Source of the DNA: Verrucomicrobiota bacterium
GTDB lineage: Bacteria; Verrucomicrobiota; Verrucomicrobiia; Opitutales; Intestinicryptomonadaceae
NCBI GenBank assembly: GCA_023450935.1
Contig: JAEXGH010000006.1
Coordinates: 1 to 10,071 of the forward strand
Direction of reading: 5' to 3'
DNA: 10,071 bases
Part shown: in pieces, positions 6,342 to 10,071 of the stretch
Numbering within the stretch: the stretch's first letter is position 1
Layout: each line of letters starts with the position of its first letter
Notes under the pieces: model-generated
What the model saw: the letters and a program-made list of their open reading frames with translations, nothing else
Database searches by the model: none
What the model was told of the DNA's origin: nothing
Made by a program: the position numbers and the translations under genes

Positions 6342-6410
6342 TCCGCAACAAAATTTGCGGACAGTTTTTCGGCTTTGCGTGAAACGCTGTGGAACGTATT
6401 TTACAGCGTT
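6342..6410. repeat. Two hairpins in the leader of the DUF3298 lipoprotein
   Basis: In the 205 bases between the DUF3298 gene and the tmRNA terminator, TCCGCAA (6342-6348) faces TTGCGGA (6355-6361), and AACGCTGT (6383-6390) faces ACAGCGTT (6403-6410). They could act in the leader of the minus-strand gene. A weak minus-strand promoter may overlap them, but no good -35/-10 pair was found, and nothing else is seen in this stretch. Confidence 0.35.
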
Positions 6411-6486
6411 TGTCGATTCGTTCGGGGGCGTAGCAACCATCGATTGTGTTTATTTCGCGCCGCAAACGGACTTTGCGAACACTAAC

Positions 6487-6522
6487 AAAAAAGCCCGCAG
6501 ACGTTGTAAATCTGCGGGCTTT
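6487..6522 (-). terminator. Rho-independent terminator of tmRNA gene
   Basis: A perfect 12-base stem, AAAGCCCGCAGA (6490-6501) with TCTGCGGGCTTT (6511-6522), has a 9-base loop. On the minus strand it runs into six T (6487-6492). It starts a few bases after the encoded CCA of the tmRNA. Confidence 0.92.
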
Positions 6523-6526
6523 AAAA

Positions 6527-6879
6527 TGGTGGAGGTGAGGGGAGTCGAACCCCTGTCCTGAAGACTTTCGGATATGCCGTCTACATGCGTAGTCCCGACT
6601 TAATCTTTCCGACGCGTTGGGCTCGGACAGCCGCGCGGCGGGCATTCTCCGGTTTGCGGCGGGCACCGCCCCGCAGAATCGACGATACCCCCTGTTCCCG
6701 ATGTCGTCGCCCGTTCTCTCCTATCGGGTATCAGAGAGCGGACGTGCCGCGATAATTAAGCAGCAATAGCGTATTCTTCGCCATTTATTAGTTTTTTTGA
6801 CACATTTTTACGAAGCCAAGTGTCGTCTTCGGCACGCAGACATAAACTACGATCGACAGTCGAATTCCGGAACACCCCC
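6527..6879 (-). ncRNA. ssrA: Transfer-messenger RNA (tmRNA)
   Basis: This RNA rescues stalled ribosomes with SmpB and tags the nascent peptide for proteolysis. The 5' end GGGGGTG (6873-6879, minus strand) pairs with CACCTCC near the 3' end as a 7-base acceptor stem containing one G-U pair. It is followed by a discriminator A and an encoded CCA (6527-6529). The 5' part continues TTCCGG.ATTCGAC, as in bacterial tmRNAs. The T arm is AGGGG-TTCGACT-CCCCT. The tag reading frame ends NGEEYAIAA with TAA at 6756-6758, upstream of pseudoknot-rich sequence. In frame upstream of it are AAT, ATA, CTA and two AAA codons, so the tag may be as long as KKLINGEEYAIAA; the resume codon is not certain from sequence alone. 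The length of about 353 bases is normal for a one-piece tmRNA. It has its own terminator. Confidence 0.96.
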
Positions 6880-6885
6880 CGACGC

Positions 6886-6896
6886 ATTTTATTCTA
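6886..6896 (-). promoter_or_regulatory. Candidate -10 region of ssrA
   Basis: On the minus strand TAGAATAAAAT holds two overlapping -10 candidates, TAGAAT (6891-6896) and TAAAAT (6886-6891), each a 5 of 6 match. TAAAAT is 5-6 bases before the tmRNA 5' end, the expected distance. No good -35 box is seen 16-18 bases further upstream. Confidence 0.4.
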
Positions 6897-6965
6897 CAAC
6901 CGAGAATATCGAAAAACGCGCCCGCAAAATCAAGCTTTATTTTTGCCCGTCTAAAATTCTTGACT

Positions 6966-6995
6966 TTGTTTTTTCGTTGTTGCGTAATGTAGAAT
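6966..6995 (+). promoter_or_regulatory. Possible promoter of the 586-residue protein gene
   Basis: TTGTTT (6966-6971) and TAGAAT (6990-6995) are separated by 18 bases and would start a transcript about 27 bases before the ATG at 7029. A nearby TTGACT (6960-6965) is a better -35 match but too far from TAGAAT. The AT-rich surroundings make chance matches likely. Confidence 0.3.
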
Positions 6996-7028
6996 TATTT
7001 CTATACCAAATCGAAACCTGAGTAAAAA

Positions 7029-8789
7029 ATGCTGAATTTTTCAGAACAATGTTTGGATATGGCCCAATCAATTTTGGGCAAAAACATCGACTCCATAAAT
7101 CAGGACGGCTCAATAACTCCAGTAGACAACGAGCCGTCGTTAGACTGCGAACCCGGGCACGCGGCAATGGCGTTGGGCGAATACTACCGCGCAACGGGTT
7201 CGACATCGCTCGGGGGAAAAGACATTGTCGATTTAGTTGCTAAGTGCATAACCGCCCAGTCCGACAACACCGAATACACGGAGGACGGTTTGGCGTATAT
7301 GTCGCTTGGGTTGCTCGCATTCGGACCTTCCAAAGACAGAAATTCCGTTTGGGACAAGCTCTCCGAGGAAACGCGTAAAAACCTTGAAAAACGCCTCCTT
7401 TCCAGAACCGACTACGACGATTTTTTTCAGGTTTTCAACATCGCAAAAGCCGTTGCGCGCTTCAGCATGGGGCTTAGCAAAAAGGACGAAACAGGCAAGC
7501 TAATCGACAGATTCCTCGAGCGAATCCAGCAGACCTCCACGGGTTATTTTGACGACAAGCCCACGGACAACGCAATGCTCGACGGCGCGTTCGACATCTT
7601 CGGCGTTGTGGCGTTCGTGTTTATCCGCCAGTCGTTGCAACTGCACGCAAATATGCACCTGCGCGACAGGAAAATTCCAAGTCTGCGCACGTTTGCCGAA
7701 AAGTATCTGCGCCTGCTTCCCGATATGGTTCGCAGCGACGGCCTCGGTTGGGCATACGGCAGGAGAATAGGTGCATACGGGCAGATGCACTGCATCTCGA
7801 TGATTTTGCAGGCAATGCGCGACAACTGGATTTCGGAAGACAAAATGCCCGAATACACCGACGTTTTGCGCCGCTTGTTCCAGTTCTTCTTCATGACGTT
7901 CCTCGATCAGGAAAACGGCTATCTGGTTATCCGCGACGCCCAGCGCAGCGCGGAGAATTCGTGCACCACGCGCATGGCGAATTTCGACGCCGCGCGCTAT
8001 CTGTGCCAGTGGGCGCGTTTGGCAAAAACAATCGGCCGCAAGATGAGCAGCGACACAATCGCCGAAAAAAACATCAACAAATATGTTTCCTTCGATAATT
8101 CCAACCGCAAGGAGCAGGGCGTTTTCGTCTATAAAAACGTGGAGTCGGCAATGCACACCTGCCTGCCGCTGGTCGCCCCAAACGAGGCGAATTCGTCGTC
8201 TTCGCTGGCGTTCCCGCATATCCCCGGAATTTTCGACTGGCCGGCCGACAAATATCTGCCAATTCTCGTTCCGGAACTTACCTTCGGCGAAAATATAACA
8301 ACGCCCTCATACTACGGCAAACGCTGCATGACGGGAATCGGCTTCCGCAATTCCTTCTTCTTCCGCTACGAACAGCCCGAACTCGTAACCAAAGACGGCA
8401 AGATTGTCAAAGGGCTGGGCTCGTGCAAAGTTTCGTGGACGTTCAGCGCGAAAAAGCTTGTCGGCGACTTCATCTACACAGTTCCCAACCAGATTTCGCT
8501 CGACAAATTCAGATTGGTTGTAGCCTACGGCACGCCGCATTCCGAATACCACGTCCCGATGACATACGCAATCGGACAAAACGGGCAGGGCGTCAGTATT
8601 GAGAAGGACGATTTTCAGGCGAATTGGCTCGATACCGAGGTCGTTTCGGAAGACCCCGAATACCGCTCGTATTGGGGGAAAATCCACTACCTGCAAGTCT
8701 ACGCTCGAGACCGCGCAATGGTAATGCGTCCCGGAGCCCAATACCGCATAACTATCGCGCTCGAACCCGATATAGCGTTTGCCCAATAA
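7029..8789 (+). CDS. Probable carbohydrate-active protein: helical toroid plus beta-sandwich
   Basis: The 586-residue product has no signal peptide or membrane segment and so is predicted cytoplasmic. Residues 1 to about 360 are helix-rich with recurring aromatic and acidic motifs: EPGHAAMALGEYY, EDGLAYMSLGLLAFG, DDFFQVFNIAKAVARF, and a central DGLGWAYGRRIGAYGQMH block followed by predicted helices. From about residue 380 on, the sequence becomes beta-rich (SCKVSWTFSAKKL, DFIYTVPNQI, FRLVVAYGTPH), ending in a strand-like ARDRAMVMRPGAQYRITIAL. An (alpha/alpha) toroid followed by a beta-sandwich is the plan of heparinase II/III-type lyases, DUF2264 proteins and several glycosidase families. I could not fix the family or a catalytic residue; the assignment is by overall pattern only. 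No Shine-Dalgarno sequence is present beyond a weak GAG. It stands alone, divergent from ssrA, and ends at its own terminator. With the GH101-like gene it suggests glycan use, but no transporter lies nearby. Confidence 0.8.
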   Translation: MLNFSEQCLDMAQSILGKNIDSINQDGSITPVDNEPSLDCEPGHAAMALGEYYRATGSTSLGGKDIVDLVAKCITAQSDNTEYTEDGLAYMSLGLLAFGPSKDRNSVWDKLSEETRKNLEKRLLSRTDYDDFFQVFNIAKAVARFSMGLSKKDETGKLIDRFLERIQQTSTGYFDDKPTDNAMLDGAFDIFGVVAFVFIRQSLQLHANMHLRDRKIPSLRTFAEKYLRLLPDMVRSDGLGWAYGRRIGAYGQMHCISMILQAMRDNWISEDKMPEYTDVLRRLFQFFFMTFLDQENGYLVIRDAQRSAENSCTTRMANFDAARYLCQWARLAKTIGRKMSSDTIAEKNINKYVSFDNSNRKEQGVFVYKNVESAMHTCLPLVAPNEANSSSSLAFPHIPGIFDWPADKYLPILVPELTFGENITTPSYYGKRCMTGIGFRNSFFFRYEQPELVTKDGKIVKGLGSCKVSWTFSAKKLVGDFIYTVPNQISLDKFRLVVAYGTPHSEYHVPMTYAIGQNGQGVSIEKDDFQANWLDTEVVSEDPEYRSYWGKIHYLQVYARDRAMVMRPGAQYRITIALEPDIAFAQ

Positions 8790-8806
8790 AGAGATTTTTG
8801 TAATTC

Positions 8807-8841
8807 AAAAGTGCGGCTTGTTGCCGCACTTTTTGTTTTTT
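8807..8841 (+). terminator. Rho-independent terminator after the 586-residue protein gene
   Basis: A perfect 11-base stem, AAAAGTGCGGC (8807-8817) with GCCGCACTTTT (8823-8833), has a TTGTT loop and continues into a T-rich tail interrupted by one G. It begins 18 bases after the stop codon. Confidence 0.93.
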
Positions 8842-9038
8842 GCGGTGGTTTTGCGCGGACTTTGCAAGCGTCGAATTCAGACAACAAAAAATATACACTA
8901 TAAAAACGCTACGAAACATACTCTTGTTCGCAGGTATAATCTCACTTTTACCGCCGCCACTTTGAGAGGATTAAAAAACTTTAATAAACGCGCAAAGGCG
9001 AATTGCCTACGGCAATCGCCGCCGCTTACCAACATGTA
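8842..9038. other. Intergenic stretch with one hairpin; possible recombination-site region
   Basis: No credible gene is seen. A TATAAT (8935-8940, plus) lacks a suitable -35 box. GGCG-A-ATTGCC (8997-9007) faces GGCAATCGCC (9011-9020) as a 10-base stem with one bulged A and a TAC loop. Because it borders the 3' end of the recombinase gene, an attachment or core site could lie here, but no direct repeat in the window supports one. Confidence 0.4.
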
Positions 9039-9054
9039 AAAAGCTCGCGCTTTT
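9039..9054 (-). terminator. Weak terminator-like hairpin after the recombinase
   Basis: Reading on the minus strand, AAAAGC-GCGA-GCTTTT is followed by one more T, about seven bases after the recombinase stop. The stem has only two G-C pairs, so termination would be inefficient. Confidence 0.4.
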
Positions 9055-9060
9055 GAGGTG

Positions 9061-10065
9061 TCAGGCGTTGAAGAATGCGCGGGCGTCGGCTTTGGATATG
9101 CCGTGCATGTTGACGTATCGGGAGCGGAGCAAAGACAGGTCGCGGTGTCCCATGTTGAGTTGGAGTCTGGGGAGGTCGGCGTAGTGCTTGGCGTGGAAAC
9201 TCGCGTAGGTGTGGCGCAGCACATCGCAGACCCAGCGTCCGCGAAAGCCCGAACTGTCGCGAATCTCGCGCCAACGCCGCTCCCAGTCGCGCGGGCAAAT
9301 TTTTTCGCCCTTGGCGCGAACGTGCGAAGTGCCCAAAATTTTGCCGAGCACGGGCGGAATCTCGACTTGCCGCACGCCGCCGGTTTTGGAACATTGCGAG
9401 CGCACGGTGATGATGTTTTCGTCGGTGTCGATGTCGCTCCAAGTGAGCCTGCGCACCTCGCGCGGACGGATTCCCGAATACACCAAAAGCGCGGCGGTAA
9501 CCCCGCAGTCATCGCCCGCGCGCTTGGCAGTCTGAACAAGCCTGCGCGTCTGATAAAGCTCGAGCGGGACAATTTCGCGCTCGACGATTTTCCTCCGTTC
9601 AACACACTTTATCGGATTGCGCCCGCACCAGTCGCGGCGCAGGGCAAATTCGAATAACGCGTGCAACATCGCCCGCGCCTTGTTGTGCTGCGGTGCGGTT
9701 GAAAACGACATCCCGAGCCATTCGGCGCACTCGCCCGCGGAAAATTCCGAAAAGTTTTTCGAGGCAAACTGCGGCTTGAAACGCATCAGCCTCCCGAAAA
9801 TCCAGCGAATGTCGCGCAGGGAGTCGGGGCGCAAATGGCGTTTGCTCTCGAGGAAAATTTCGTAACCGCGCAGGAGGGACATTTCGCAGTCGCGCACATT
9901 GCGCCGCCCCGCGTCGATTACCTTCGCGCAGTATTCGAGGTCGCCAGTTGCCGATTTCTTGCAGTCTAAAATGCTTCTAATCAGGCGTGCGGCGTCAATT
10001 ATAGAGACGTCAACACCCTGTAAAATGCGCTTGGCAGCTTTGTATTCTTCGTTCGTCGTATTCAT
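9061..10065 (-). CDS. Tyrosine recombinase (phage-type integrase)
   Basis: The 334-residue product cuts and joins DNA at specific sites, as in integration of phages and islands or chromosome-dimer resolution. Residues about 60-160 form a SAM-like core-binding domain. The catalytic domain follows, with Arg200 and Glu203 (SGIRPREVRRL), Lys227 (CSKTGGVRQVEI), Arg284 and His285 (DVLRHTYASFH), His307 (MGHRDL) and the nucleophile Tyr317 (LRSRYVNMHG). Five of the six usual catalytic positions are present. The histidine that normally precedes the second arginine (HxxR) is absent: the residues there are Cys280-Asp281. A long N-terminal segment (1 to about 55) precedes the core-binding domain. It is not XerC or XerD by its motifs and is probably from a mobile element. 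The start lies six bases from the window edge, so its leader and neighbours are unseen. Other long frames here are shadows. Confidence 0.92.
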   Translation of the reverse strand: MNTTNEEYKAAKRILQGVDVSIIDAARLIRSILDCKKSATGDLEYCAKVIDAGRRNVRDCEMSLLRGYEIFLESKRHLRPDSLRDIRWIFGRLMRFKPQFASKNFSEFSAGECAEWLGMSFSTAPQHNKARAMLHALFEFALRRDWCGRNPIKCVERRKIVEREIVPLELYQTRRLVQTAKRAGDDCGVTAALLVYSGIRPREVRRLTWSDIDTDENIITVRSQCSKTGGVRQVEIPPVLGKILGTSHVRAKGEKICPRDWERRWREIRDSSGFRGRWVCDVLRHTYASFHAKHYADLPRLQLNMGHRDLSLLRSRYVNMHGISKADARAFFNA

Positions 10066-10071
10066 AATACT

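Noticed and set aside
6527..6560. Integration of a mobile element at the 3' end of ssrA by the nearby recombinase
   Set aside because: ssrA is a common target, but the recombinase lies on the 5' side of ssrA, 2.2 kb away, and no duplicate of the ssrA 3' end is present in the window.
8779..9039. An 86-codon plus-strand frame after the toroid protein
   Set aside because: It overlaps the end of that gene and runs straight through a strong terminator; no Shine-Dalgarno sequence or domain is seen.
8898..9657. Long plus- and minus-strand frames overlapping the recombinase (including a 199-codon plus-strand frame)
   Set aside because: The minus-strand frame 9061-10065 carries the complete recombinase active-site motifs; the others are arginine- or serine-rich shadows.

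Overview
The window looks like a chromosomal segment of a Gram-negative bacterium of the PVC group, most plausibly a gut or host-associated Verrucomicrobiota. That placement is inference. It rests on the mix of lipoproteins, a pyrophosphate-type phosphofructokinase, a secreted family-101-like glycosidase, moderately GC-rich coding sequence and several starts without a Shine-Dalgarno sequence. No taxonomic marker was searched; the tmRNA gene is the best one present.

Layout. The left edge (1-576, minus) is the N-terminal part of a multi-pass membrane protein that runs off the window. Behind it lies a pyrophosphate-dependent phosphofructokinase gene (677-1921, minus) with a clean terminator. Diverging from pfk is a 596-residue lipoprotein with a TIM-barrel domain resembling endo-alpha-N-acetylgalactosaminidases of family GH101 (2112-3902, plus). 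Then come about 630 bases without a gene (3901-4531), filled almost end to end with nested inverted repeats. Three minus-strand lipoprotein genes follow: two tandem paralogues in a tight operon (4520-4915 and 4917-5366) and an RsiV/PdaC-like DUF4163/DUF3298 lipoprotein (5532-6281). The tmRNA gene ssrA (6527-6879, minus) has its own terminator. Diverging from it is a 586-residue protein without a signal peptide, probably a carbohydrate-active all-helical toroid plus beta-sandwich (7029-8789, plus), closed by a strong terminator. A tyrosine recombinase (9061-10065, minus) fills the right edge.

How the parts relate. The window mixes housekeeping (pfk, ssrA), envelope and glycan functions (GH101-like lipoprotein, possible polysaccharide-degrading protein, small lipoproteins) and one mobility gene. 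No multi-gene defence system or obvious large operon is present.

The most unusual feature is the palindromic block between the two convergent genes. Two units of 172 and 189 bases are each bounded by 14-base perfect inverted repeats of one motif, AAAAACTTGYGAGG. The single difference between the units is compensated in the opposite arm. A separate 23-base perfect inverted repeat overlaps them in a mutually exclusive way. This reads as a family of structured palindromic elements, or a structured RNA, that I cannot assign to a known class.
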